This document shows, in pieces, positions 6,969-15,453 of a stretch of DNA of 64,000 nucleotides. Every line of letters starts with the position of its first letter. Positions within the stretch are counted from its first letter, which is position 1. Source of the DNA: Parabacteroides sp. (GTDB lineage: Bacteria; Bacteroidota; Bacteroidia; Bacteroidales; Tannerellaceae); contig DXVO01000024.1 of the NCBI GenBank assembly GCA_019417325.1, positions 1 to 64,000 of the forward strand, written 5' to 3'. Below the pieces are notes generated by a model that ran no database searches, was not told the origin of the DNA, and was given only the letters and a program-made list of their open reading frames with translations. Both the position numbers and the translations under genes were made by a program.

Positions 6969-9335
6969 ATGAAAACACAGTTTTTTGTATTCGCCTGTTT
7001 TTTTGCTGCCATAAGTTTTCTAACAGCTTGTTCGACAAAAGGGCAGACCGGAACAACAGAACAGGAATCATTAACACAATATGTAGATCCTTTAATAGGT
7101 ACGGCACATTGCCGTTGGTTCCATTTTGCTCCGGGAGCATTACCTTTCGGTATGGCCAAACCTGCCTCTGCAACAAATGCAAGCGCAGGCAACAAGTCCG
7201 GTTGGGAAGCTACAGGTTATGACTACCGGGATACTTCCATAGAAGGTTTTCCTTGCCTGCATGAGTTTCAGGTAGGGGGCATTGTCTTAATGCCAACAAA
7301 CGGAAAATTGAAAACAGTCCCAGGTGCTGTAAATTCTACAGGAGAAGGCTATCGTTCTGCTTTTGATCATGCCAATGAAGTGGTACAACCAGGATATTAT
7401 TCCGTTTTATTGAAAGACTATGGAATCAAAGCCGAATTGACTGCAACCAAGCGTGTCGCTTACCAGAGATTTACATTCCCCGCCAATGAGCAAAGCCATG
7501 TTCTATTCGATATAGGCAATCGTCAGGGAGAAAGTGGAGAAGTCGTAGATGCCGAAGTTTCAATTTCAGATGAAGGGTTAATTGAAGGTTGGGTAAAGAC
7601 TTTGCCTGTATACAGTGATAAATATCAGTCGGGAGCCACAATCACAATGTATTTTTCGGCAGAGATGGATAGAAAGTCTGATGCCGTCGGCACTTTTAAG
7701 AAAACAGAAATATTCGCCGACCAAAAACAGGCTAAAGGCGTTGGAGCAGGCGTATATTTAACTTATAAAACAGAAGAGGGAGATCGTGTAACAGCAAAGA
7801 TCGGTTTGTCATATACCTCCGTTGCTAATGCCCGTTTGAATCGCGAAATAGAAACAGCACAAGGCAAACTCACATTCGAACAAGCTCAGGCTGCTTCCAA
7901 ACAGACATGGGAAAAGTATTTAGGACGTATCCGTGTAGAAACACCCTCCAAAGAGGATAAAATCAAATTTTATACGGGTTTATACCATGCGATTTTAGGT
8001 CGTGGCTTAGCGAGTGATGTAAATGGTGCATACCCTAAAAATGACGGAACAATCGGACAAATTCCTATGAAAAACGGAGAACCTGCTTTCTCCTTTTATA
8101 ATACGGATGGTATTTGGGGAGGTCAATGGGGACTTATTCAGGTTTGGGCATTGGCATATCCCGAATATTTGTCTGATTACGTAAGTACTCATGTACAAGT
8201 ATTTAAAGATGCCGGATGGTTAGGCGATGGCATTGCTTGCAGTCGCTATGTTTCCGGAGTAGGAACAAACCAGTTAGGTAATGTAATAGCCGCGGCATAT
8301 TTATGTGGCATACGTGACTTTGATATTGAAGCAGCCTATGCGGCAGCCCGGAAAAATGAATTGGACGGCGAGAACCGGCCGATGGGTGCCGGTAAATTGG
8401 ATACAGACCAATTTGTAAAATATGGTTATGTACCTCATAAGGATAAAGGTCCCTGGCCGGATGAGGCATGGATGTTTTCTGCCTCGCATACATTGGAATA
8501 TTCTTTTGGCGCTTATGCAGTGGCACAGATGGCTAAAGAATTGGGAAAAACAGATGATTATAATCAATTGATGGAATTATCCAAAGGTTGGGAGCGTATC
8601 TATGACCCGGAATTAAATTTAATCCGCCCCAAACTGGAAAACGGTAAATTTATAGAAGACTTTGACCCGATGCAGGTTTGGCGCGGTTTTCAAGAAGGTA
8701 ATGCCTGGCAATATACCTTCTACGTACCTCATGATCCGAAAGGATTGATTGAAAAAGTTGGTGCTGAAGAATTTACACAACGTCTGGATAGTATATTCAT
8801 CTGCTCCCAGGACAAGATATTCAGCGGAGGTACAACAGTTGATGCTTTTGCCGGCCTGCAAACATACTACAACCAGGGAAATGAACCTTGTTTACATATA
8901 TCCTGGCTATTCAATGAGGCCGGCCATCCTTCCCTAACCCAGAAATGGGTACGTGCCATTTTAGATGAGTTTTATGGAACAGACGGTATTCATGGATATG
9001 GCTATGGGCAAGATGAAGACCAGGGGCAATTAGGTGCCTGGTATGTAATTTCATCATTAGGCATGTTTGATGTTGCAGGATTGGGAAATATTAATCCGGA
9101 GTTCTCATTAGGAAGTCCTAAGTTTGATAAGATTACCATCCAATTAGATAAAACATACTACAAAGGCGACCGGTTTGTTATCGAAACCACGAATAACAGT
9201 AAAGAGAATAAATATGTCCAAAAATATGTATTGAACGGTCAACCGCTGGAAGGACTAAAAATTCCATTTAATACAGTAACAGCAGGTGGTAAGTTAGACG
9301 TAGAAATGGGCAACACACCTAAAGACTCATATTAA
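6969..9335 (+). CDS. GH92 alpha-mannosidase, lipoprotein
   Basis: The 788-residue product has a lipoprotein signal peptide with lipobox LTAC (residues 18-21). GH92 hallmarks follow: QYVDPLIGT, SGWEATGYDYRD and IEGFPCLHEFQVGG in the N-terminal sandwich, WGGQWGLIQVWALAYPE in the (alpha/alpha)6 barrel, and GQDEDQGQLGAWYVISSLG, which holds the catalytic acidic residues. GH92 enzymes are calcium-dependent exo-alpha-mannosidases that invert configuration. It forms an operon with the GH38 gene upstream and ends before a terminator at 9465. The linkage (1,2, 1,3 or other) cannot be told from the sequence. Confidence 0.92.
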   Translation: MKTQFFVFACFFAAISFLTACSTKGQTGTTEQESLTQYVDPLIGTAHCRWFHFAPGALPFGMAKPASATNASAGNKSGWEATGYDYRDTSIEGFPCLHEFQVGGIVLMPTNGKLKTVPGAVNSTGEGYRSAFDHANEVVQPGYYSVLLKDYGIKAELTATKRVAYQRFTFPANEQSHVLFDIGNRQGESGEVVDAEVSISDEGLIEGWVKTLPVYSDKYQSGATITMYFSAEMDRKSDAVGTFKKTEIFADQKQAKGVGAGVYLTYKTEEGDRVTAKIGLSYTSVANARLNREIETAQGKLTFEQAQAASKQTWEKYLGRIRVETPSKEDKIKFYTGLYHAILGRGLASDVNGAYPKNDGTIGQIPMKNGEPAFSFYNTDGIWGGQWGLIQVWALAYPEYLSDYVSTHVQVFKDAGWLGDGIACSRYVSGVGTNQLGNVIAAAYLCGIRDFDIEAAYAAARKNELDGENRPMGAGKLDTDQFVKYGYVPHKDKGPWPDEAWMFSASHTLEYSFGAYAVAQMAKELGKTDDYNQLMELSKGWERIYDPELNLIRPKLENGKFIEDFDPMQVWRGFQEGNAWQYTFYVPHDPKGLIEKVGAEEFTQRLDSIFICSQDKIFSGGTTVDAFAGLQTYYNQGNEPCLHISWLFNEAGHPSLTQKWVRAILDEFYGTDGIHGYGYGQDEDQGQLGAWYVISSLGMFDVAGLGNINPEFSLGSPKFDKITIQLDKTYYKGDRFVIETTNNSKENKYVQKYVLNGQPLEGLKIPFNTVTAGGKLDVEMGNTPKDSY

Positions 9336-9464
9336 TCTAAAAAGATGAGTCTCATCACCTTGAAAAAGGATTAGCACTTTAAATCATTAATAAAGAGTTA
9401 AATCACATAACCAGAACCATTTCGTCATTGTTAGGATGACAGTACCTATGATATTTCATAGGCT

Positions 9465-9496
9465 AAAGGGTTGTCCGTGAGGATAGCCCTTTTTTA
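9465..9496 (+). terminator. Terminator of the GH38-GH92 operon
   Basis: AAAGGGTTGTCC (9465-9476) pairs with GGATAGCCCTTT (9481-9492) around GTGA, and a run of T follows. It lies about 130 bp after the GH92 stop codon. Confidence 0.85.
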
Positions 9497-9663
9497 TTCC
9501 TTCATCCCCCAAAGAACATATACAACCAACTTAAAAACAGGTTTTTGATAATTACATAATATCATCCTTTTATCCCATTTAATAACATTCAGGCAGAACA
9601 ATTCCCTTTTTAGTGACTCAACATACATATCTAAAAGGATTTCCAGAAGAAAACAAACTCTTT

Positions 9664-9855
9664 TTAGTACTAAAAACCGGGTATTTCCATACTATCCGGA
9701 ACCTATTTCCATCTATTTAGGGAATATTTCCAGTTATTTTGGTGATCAATTCCAACTATTTGCGCACTCAAATCCAACTATCCGCACGGACAAAACATAT
9801 ATGTTTTGACTTTAAAGCATATATGTTTTGAAATCGAATCATATATGCTTTGTTT
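9664..9855. repeat. Direct-repeat array plus three palindromes in a gene-free stretch
   Basis: From about 9680 to 9780 five degenerate copies of a TTCCANNTAT-like word follow each other at about 20-25 bp. They are followed by CAAAACATATATGTTTTG (9791-9808, perfect palindrome), AAAGCATATATGTTTTGA (about 9814-9831) and AATCATATATGCTTT (about 9837-9851). The last three repeat the AAAACATATATGTTTT unit that is also found at 58833-58848. No ORF is present between 9336 and the GH92 relic at 10130. The function is unknown. Confidence 0.65.
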
Positions 9856-9957
9856 TTGATACCCTTGAGTAAAGACACGGTTCTGGAATGATACTAATAC
9901 CAGACCATATTCAGATGTCAAATAGATTATTATCGCCTAACAAACGTAACAATATGA

Positions 9958-10040
9958 TTAGACGCAAATGACACGAAAAACGTGGATTAACACATGTTAT
10001 TTGTCTCTTAATCCACGTTTTTCGCGTCATTCGCGTCTAA
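9958..10040. repeat. Long inverted repeat (33-bp arms)
   Basis: The left arm 9958-9990 and right arm 10008-10040 are inverted copies that agree at 31 of 33 positions, with a 17-nt loop. The arms begin TTAGACGC and end GTGGATTAA. The size and near-perfect pairing suggest a dispersed intergenic palindrome, a very small non-autonomous transposable element, or a bidirectional transcription barrier between the plus-strand GH92 gene and the minus-strand cluster. Confidence 0.75.
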
Positions 10041-10129
10041 TAAATAATTTATCTCTTTATCCAATTAGTAAGTATTATACAATCCGAATAACAAACTGAC
10101 AAAGCTAAACCTCGCGAGAATAGAGTATT

Positions 10130-10700
10130 TGCAACCTTCCTCGGATATGGATATATATAGATGACACAGGTATAGGCTATTTTGTCTTTTTGATATTTTG
10201 ATAAAAAGAGACTGCCTTCATTTTTATTCGCGTCCATTTCAAATACTATTTTTCCCCCTTTCAAAACCTCTTCTTGTGAAATTCTAAAATCGTTTATTAC
10301 TCTTCCATTTAATATGACGGAACGGCCATATTTATTTTCTTTGGAAGCACTGGGTGCCTCTATCACGAAGTTTCTCTCCGGTTATACTTTCCATCCAAAC
10401 GAATTGTTATTTTGGGATAACGAGGAGAGGCCAGTTCATAAAATGGTTTTTCAGAACATCCTCCATCCATTTGGAATAATCCTAAAGAACTCATTACAAA
10501 CCAACTGCTCATTTGCCCTAAATCTTCATCCCCGGGATAAGCATCATAAGGAGTTGTGCCATTATAATAAATGTATGATTTTTCCGCTTTTCCAAGATGA
10601 AGGAGCAATTCTATGCTTTTTTTCACACCATCCGGACTAAGCAAAGCAAGCGCTTCTTCTGCAAAACACTGATCCCATATTATTGAAATAGGTCATGGTA
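10130..10700 (-). pseudogene. Decayed C-terminal part of a second GH92 alpha-mannosidase
   Basis: Two adjacent minus-strand frames give the C-terminal third of a GH92 enzyme. About 10363-10690 encodes IWDQCFAEEALALLSPDGVKK and then GDEDLGQMSSWFVMSSLGLF, the catalytic-site segment. After a frameshift near 10365 the next frame (10366 to about 10150) encodes FVIEAPSASKENKYGRSVILNG and KGGKIVFEMD, the final beta strands. An in-frame stop at about 10692 cuts off the upstream part and the N-terminal two thirds are absent. It is related to but distinct from the intact GH92 at 6969. It lies at the end of the minus-strand cluster and was probably its last gene. Confidence 0.85.
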
Positions 10701-10721
10701 AACGGTCTGCCTTAAAAGCAA

Positions 10722-12296
10722 TTAAGTTTTTCGTTTAAAGCAACTCTTATTCCGGCAAATAGCACAACCATAGTTTTTTTTCTCTATCTCCTTTCCTACT
10801 GCAATCAGAGAACTTACCGATTTAAGAGGAAGCATCATACATGATTTAGTCAGAGTGATACCACAAAAACCAGATGGCAACATTGAAAAGAACAATTGCT
10901 GTTGAGATACATTCCAATCACAATAACCTGGACTGTATGCATTACTTACATTCAAATTCCAACGTTGCATTCGTCGTTCAAGCAATGATTGTCCATAACT
11001 TACAACAGATTCTGCTAATACGGAACCAAGTATATCTGCAATATAAGCAGCCATCACGTCGTTACTATTTCTCTTCTCTGTAATCCACATATCCAATTCT
11101 TCACCGACAGACGAAACCATTGTTACATAAAAATCCGCATTTTGCAATATCTTGGAAATTTTTAAACCCGGTCGGAATAGCTTTCCTCCGAGCTCTAAGT
11201 GGTGTTTATCTTTTTTATTGCCGGTTAGAAAACGGAATCCTATCCGCGGACGACAAATAGATAACGCCTCCTGCTTTAGAGTATGGATAAAATCAAAAAT
11301 AAAAGAATCAGGCTTACTCTCCTTATATCCCATATAATTAAATAATTCTTCACTAGTCACTGTCAGTTCCCGGACAGAGCAGTCCACTTCTTCAGCATTC
11401 AGAAATACAGAGAGCCATTCAACCGGAGAAACTATATCTGCCTTGTTCCACCAGATTGACAAAAAACTATTTCCTTCATACTCTATATCCGGTACAATAT
11501 CCCAAGAGGATAAATCTCCAACAGCATCAAACCTATACCAAAGTTTCTTATCTATCTGCAACAAACCCTTTGCCCGAATAATTTGAGAACCAAACTGTCG
11601 ATTAATCTCTTGAAAGCTCGTTTCAAAAAAAGAAATATCCAATGGAGAATTCAATTCGATGGTCTGCATAACATATTCCGGCATGGATATTTTCCTCTGA
11701 ATAGGATAAAATAGCAATTGTTGCCTACAAACATTTCTCCATATATTGCCCCACATTTTTTCATCTATCTTTCGATAATCATTTACGATAATCAGCTGTG
11801 GGTGCAACGTTAGTAATTCTTTTGTGATTTGCCCTACCTTTTCATCATTTATCAGCTCGGTTTTTGTCAGGAAAAGAAGAGATGATCTATGGAACTGACG
11901 ATGATAAAATGTTGAATTCAATTTCATCAAGAAATCATATAGTGTTACATCCAATAAGGATATTACTCCTTTCAAGGAAAGATTCGGTATCTGAAACAAA
12001 TCCTCCAGTGAAGCAAGACCTGAAGGCTCGATCAGGACAATATCCGGGTGAAAACGTTGACGTATATCATCTAACAGATCGACCAGCTTTAACCGTAGTG
12101 TACAACATACACACCCCGCCTTTAAATCAACTACATTAAATTGCTGTGACTGAAGAAATATTCCGTCAACCGATTCATCTCCCGATTCATTTTCCAAAAC
12201 AACCACTTGTTTATCTTTCAATTGACTTGATAAAAGATAATTAATCAATGTTGTTTTGCCACTTCCTAAAAAGCCCCATATTACATAAACATCCAT
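10722..12296 (-). CDS. CobW/COG0523 GTPase fused to a B12-methyltransferase activation-like domain
   Basis: The 524-residue product is a fusion. Residues 1-310 are a COG0523 G3E GTPase: P-loop GFLGSGKTT (8-16), the metal-chaperone motif CVCC (62-65), EPSGLA (90-95), TKTE in place of NKxD, and a CobW_C-like region. Residues ~330-500 resemble the vitamin B12-dependent methionine synthase activation domain, with SPGYCDWNVSQQQLFFSMLP (455-474) and a CMMLPLKSVSSLIAVG segment. The tail holds CAICRNKSC (Cys 511, 514, 519), a possible metal or cluster site. COG0523 proteins move metals; the second domain type reactivates cob(II)alamin. Next to a corrinoid protein and two methyltransferases it probably serves as their reactivase or zinc/cobamide loader. 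Confidence 0.75.
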   Translation of the reverse strand: MDVYVIWGFLGSGKTTLINYLLSSQLKDKQVVVLENESGDESVDGIFLQSQQFNVVDLKAGCVCCTLRLKLVDLLDDIRQRFHPDIVLIEPSGLASLEDLFQIPNLSLKGVISLLDVTLYDFLMKLNSTFYHRQFHRSSLLFLTKTELINDEKVGQITKELLTLHPQLIIVNDYRKIDEKMWGNIWRNVCRQQLLFYPIQRKISMPEYVMQTIELNSPLDISFFETSFQEINRQFGSQIIRAKGLLQIDKKLWYRFDAVGDLSSWDIVPDIEYEGNSFLSIWWNKADIVSPVEWLSVFLNAEEVDCSVRELTVTSEELFNYMGYKESKPDSFIFDFIHTLKQEALSICRPRIGFRFLTGNKKDKHHLELGGKLFRPGLKISKILQNADFYVTMVSSVGEELDMWITEKRNSNDVMAAYIADILGSVLAESVVSYGQSLLERRMQRWNLNVSNAYSPGYCDWNVSQQQLFFSMLPSGFCGITLTKSCMMLPLKSVSSLIAVGKEIEKKNYGCAICRNKSCFKRKT

Positions 12297-12313
12297 ATTA
12301 CAGAAACCTTTTG

Positions 12314-12612
12314 TTACAGTCGACTCGTTATTTCCTTATAAAGTTTTTGTTGTTGCTCTAAATCCAAACTGATATATGCACAATCCTGCTTGTATGTATC
12401 TGATTTCTCCACAATAATCAGTTCTGCATCTTTGTCCATCGCAATATTATGCCATGTACCGGCTGAGATATTGTAGGTGACTCCTGTTTTCATTTGCACA
12501 CATTCAAAACTCATTTCATCGGTTGATAATTCAACTGTGCTACTTGCCAACCTTCACGAATAAAGAAAGGGTGGTTATATCCTTCCTTCTCATGGTAATA
12601 GACTTCTATCAT
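12314..12612 (-). pseudogene. Cupin-like small protein gene, broken by an internal deletion or frameshift
   Basis: The minus-strand frame from ATG 12612 reads MIEVYYHEKEGYNHPFFIREGWQVAQLNYQ and stops after PMK at about 12511. The overlapping second frame (12550-12314) carries the rest of a cupin: FECVQMKTGVTYNISAGTWHNIAMDKDAELIIVEKSDT, with the typical G-x-W-H-N-I motif. Joined, they make one small cupin of the DUF4867/ureidoglycolate-lyase-like kind, but about 30 middle residues seem to be missing. The gene sits between the CobW fusion (16 bp downstream) and the methyltransferase (5 bp upstream), so it belonged to the operon. Confidence 0.7.
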
Positions 12613-12617
12613 AACTT

Positions 12618-13625
12618 TTACAACTTATGATTATAATCTGCCAGAGCCTTATAAAACATGTCTATATTTTCAAACGGAATTTCCGGAGGGGTGTCGCATC
12701 CGGTCGATAATACATAATTAGCATAACTTCCAGTAGCTTGAAGCAAGTTCATTGTTGTATCGTAAACCTCTTGAGCTGATGCCATCTTCATAATAGAAAC
12801 CGGATCGATATTTCCCATCACCAACACATCTGCAGGACAATGTTCCAAAGCATCTACCAAATTAATACTATTACCAAAATGATATCCGGCAGCTCCAGTA
12901 TAAACCATTGCTTCCGTACATTGTCCGACATTCCCACAATTGTGTAAGATAACGGCAAAATCATCATCCTGAACCTTCTCTACAATCTTCTTTACATAAA
13001 CAGATGAGAATTCCAGACAAGCTTCATTAGACAATAGGCCTGCAGCCGGTTCAGCAACAAGTACCCCGTTGGCACCAGCAGCCTTCAATGCCAAACAATA
13101 GTTGGTAATAAATTCCGTACATTTTAATAATAGTGTTTTCATATTGTCCGGTTCAATATAAATAGCCATCATAATTTCCGACATATCATAGAGTCTCCCC
13201 GCTAACGAATAAGGACCGATACATCCTGACAAAACCGGCTTTGAAGCCTTTTCCGCAACTAAACGATTTGCCTTGATATACTCAGGAATCCGACCTTTAT
13301 CCAATGAAGGTATCTCTAATTGCTCTATAGCTTCTATTGAAGAAACTAAGCGTCCTACAACACTTGGCACTTCTGAGTCAGAGAAAGATATTTCGGCTCC
13401 AAATGCTTCAGCTTCGACCGTCAAATCCATAATAACTGAAGATGCGGCAGACGGATATTTATCTGCCAAGGCTTTTATTGCCTCATAATGAACCTGGCCA
13501 TTCGTTACGGCATCTCTTACATTCCTTCCAATTAATTCAATTCCGGAATGCGTCATAATCGGAATTGCAATCCTTTCTTTCGAAGCAATCACAGATGCAA
13601 TCCATTCTTTCATATTGATCTTCAT
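12618..13625 (-). CDS. UroD-like zinc methyltransferase (MtaA/CmuA type), corrinoid system
   Basis: The product has 335 residues from ATG 13625; an upstream ATG at 13652 would overlap the corrinoid-protein gene, so I reject it. The uroporphyrinogen decarboxylase fold shows here with the methyltransferase signature HNC (His228, Cys230) and a distal Cys310 in STGCDTPPE. This H-x-C-x(n)-C set binds zinc in MtaA, MtbA and CmuA and activates a thiol or acceptor. True UroD enzymes lack it. With the corrinoid protein 13 bp upstream and a second UroD-like enzyme beyond, this is one half of a methyl-transfer pair: either substrate:corrinoid or corrinoid:folate/thiol methyltransferase. Confidence 0.85.
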   Translation of the reverse strand: MKINMKEWIASVIASKERIAIPIMTHSGIELIGRNVRDAVTNGQVHYEAIKALADKYPSAASSVIMDLTVEAEAFGAEISFSDSEVPSVVGRLVSSIEAIEQLEIPSLDKGRIPEYIKANRLVAEKASKPVLSGCIGPYSLAGRLYDMSEIMMAIYIEPDNMKTLLLKCTEFITNYCLALKAAGANGVLVAEPAAGLLSNEACLEFSSVYVKKIVEKVQDDDFAVILHNCGNVGQCTEAMVYTGAAGYHFGNSINLVDALEHCPADVLVMGNIDPVSIMKMASAQEVYDTTMNLLQATGSYANYVLSTGCDTPPEIPFENIDMFYKALADYNHKL

Positions 13626-13638
13626 AATACAATTATTT

Positions 13639-14277
13639 TTAAGCAATAGCAAGCAACTCTTTAGCCTTCAACACAGCCGCATTCGCATTACTGCTATATC
13701 CGTCTGCACCAATCTGATTAGCAAATATTTCATTTACAGGCGCACCACCAACCATTACTTTCACCTGATCACGCATTCCCGCCTTTTGAAGAGCATCAAT
13801 AACTCCTTTCATATTATTCATGGTTGTTGTCAACAAAGCAGACAGACATAAAATATCCGGTTTCTCCTTCTCTACCGTTTCAATAAATTTATCGGTTGGG
13901 ATATTTACACCCAGGTTAACCACATCAAATCCACAACCTTCGAACATAGATGCAACCAAGTTCTTTCCAATATCGTGCAAATCGCCAAAAACAGTTCCAA
14001 TCACAATCTTACCAATAATTGTTGTATCTTCTCCTTTTATATGTGGTTTCAATAACTCTAATGATCCTTTCATCGCTCTGGCTGCCATTAATAATTCCGG
14101 TACATATGCTTTTTGTTGCTGAAAGCGATCCCCTATTTCTTCCATTGCTTTGATCATATAGTTATTTATCACCTCCTGTATGTCCAACTGCTCTTCAATA
14201 ATCTGATGAGTCACTTCTACGGCCTGTTCTAATTTTCCAGCTATAATCGCTTCGCGTAATCTATTTAAATCTACCAT
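13639..14277 (-). CDS. Corrinoid (B12-binding) methyl-carrier protein
   Basis: The 212-residue product has the MetH/MtaC/MtbC two-domain layout. A helical cap (residues 1-85) holds AYVPELLMAARAM, and the Rossmann-like B12 domain follows with GTVFGDLHDIGKNLV, where Asp99-x-His101-x-x-Gly104 is the DxHxxG motif that ligates cobalt from below. VNLGVNIP and a C-terminal GGAPVN are also typical. It shuttles a methyl group between two methyltransferases. It lies 10 bp after one UroD-like gene and 13 bp before the other, the usual order for three-component systems. Confidence 0.93.
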   Translation of the reverse strand: MVDLNRLREAIIAGKLEQAVEVTHQIIEEQLDIQEVINNYMIKAMEEIGDRFQQQKAYVPELLMAARAMKGSLELLKPHIKGEDTTIIGKIVIGTVFGDLHDIGKNLVASMFEGCGFDVVNLGVNIPTDKFIETVEKEKPDILCLSALLTTTMNNMKGVIDALQKAGMRDQVKVMVGGAPVNEIFANQIGADGYSSNANAAVLKAKELLAIA

Positions 14278-14287
14278 AATATTTTAT

Positions 14288-15355
14288 TTATAAGTTTTGT
14301 AAACGCATTATTTCTTCGTATGCTCCGTAACGACGGGCTGCAGCAATAAAAGCCTTGAAGTTCTCCGGAGGTGTATTTCGTCCCATTGCACAACCCGAAC
14401 TGATGATATGACCGCGCCCTTTAGTTGCATTCACCAGATTCTTCACAGCTTCGTCCACTTCAGCCGGTGAACCGATTACAAGTGGAAAACAAGGATCTAT
14501 ATTTCCCATTAATACCGTATCTGCAGGAACCAGACTACGCGCTTCTTTAATATCCAACATCCAATCTACCTCCAAAATCTTTGCTCCTGTCGTTCCCATA
14601 TCTTTAATAATTCCATTCGTATTACCACAGATATGAATGGAAAACGGAATGCCATAATCCTGAACTTCCTTCGCCAAACTACGTTCGGGCTCAAGAGCAA
14701 ATTGACGATACATCTCGGGGGAAATTAAATTCGGACCGGCAAATGCATCTCCAATAGAAGTCGTATGTGCACCAGCATCTTTTTGTGCCTTTGCAAAAAC
14801 AGCACTGATTTTTCTACAATAATCTAACACATCTTTAATCAATTGTTCATCTTCTGTCATTAGATCCATCATAAACTGAGTTGTACCACGTAGCAAACAA
14901 GCAATACTAAATGGTCCCTGATCTGCACGTCCCATGATAAAAACATGATCACCAATCGCTTCTTTTAATGTGCGTGTTGCTTCCAACCATTCACACAAGC
15001 GGCCGGATTTCATAGGATCCGGTATTGACATATCATATACATCCCGCAAATCTTTTAATACAGGTTCACTTTCATCAACAATTGCAGGTTCGTCATCTCT
15101 AAAAATTACTTTAGCTCCAACTGATTCTGCAATCGTTGCATCATCAAAATCAATAACGCAACCGTCATAACCATATTTTTCTTGTGAAATAATATGGGCC
15201 TGAGCCATCTTTCGACCATTTTTATTCACATCACTGATTTTCATTCCTGCTGTTTCAACCGCCAACATAAAGCATTGTGGAACAATAGGAAGCTTATCGA
15301 CCATTTCTCCTTTCAGAACAGCCATGCATCGTTCCAAAGATGTCATTTCTTTCAT
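14288..15355 (-). CDS. UroD-like zinc methyltransferase, second of the corrinoid pair
   Basis: The 355-residue product has the UroD fold with GIPFSIHICGNTNG (His241, Cys243) and ISSGCAMGRNTPPEN (Cys322), a complete zinc H-x-C-x(n)-C set. It differs strongly from the 335-residue partner, so the two are not recent duplicates and probably have separate jobs: one demethylates the substrate, the other passes the methyl to its final acceptor (tetrahydrofolate or a thiol). It is the first methyltransferase after the MFS transporter (98 bp gap). Which of the two faces the substrate cannot be told from the sequence. Confidence 0.87.
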   Translation of the reverse strand: MKEMTSLERCMAVLKGEMVDKLPIVPQCFMLAVETAGMKISDVNKNGRKMAQAHIISQEKYGYDGCVIDFDDATIAESVGAKVIFRDDEPAIVDESEPVLKDLRDVYDMSIPDPMKSGRLCEWLEATRTLKEAIGDHVFIMGRADQGPFSIACLLRGTTQFMMDLMTEDEQLIKDVLDYCRKISAVFAKAQKDAGAHTTSIGDAFAGPNLISPEMYRQFALEPERSLAKEVQDYGIPFSIHICGNTNGIIKDMGTTGAKILEVDWMLDIKEARSLVPADTVLMGNIDPCFPLVIGSPAEVDEAVKNLVNATKGRGHIISSGCAMGRNTPPENFKAFIAAARRYGAYEEIMRLQNL

Positions 15356-15453
15356 TTCTATTTATTATCTAATTTGTTTATTAATATTTCAAATTAAGCA
15401 ATACCCGATTAAACGAAAACAAGGCTATTACTTATCATTTTCAATAATCATGC

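Noticed and set aside
9680..9855. Possible CRISPR array
   Set aside because: Units are degenerate, too short and unevenly spaced, there are no constant repeats with unique spacers, and no cas genes are near.
13626..13652. Upstream start for the 335-residue methyltransferase
   Set aside because: It would overlap the corrinoid-protein stop and adds residues (MLLLKNNCI) that are not part of the fold; ATG 13625 follows the stop by 13 bp.
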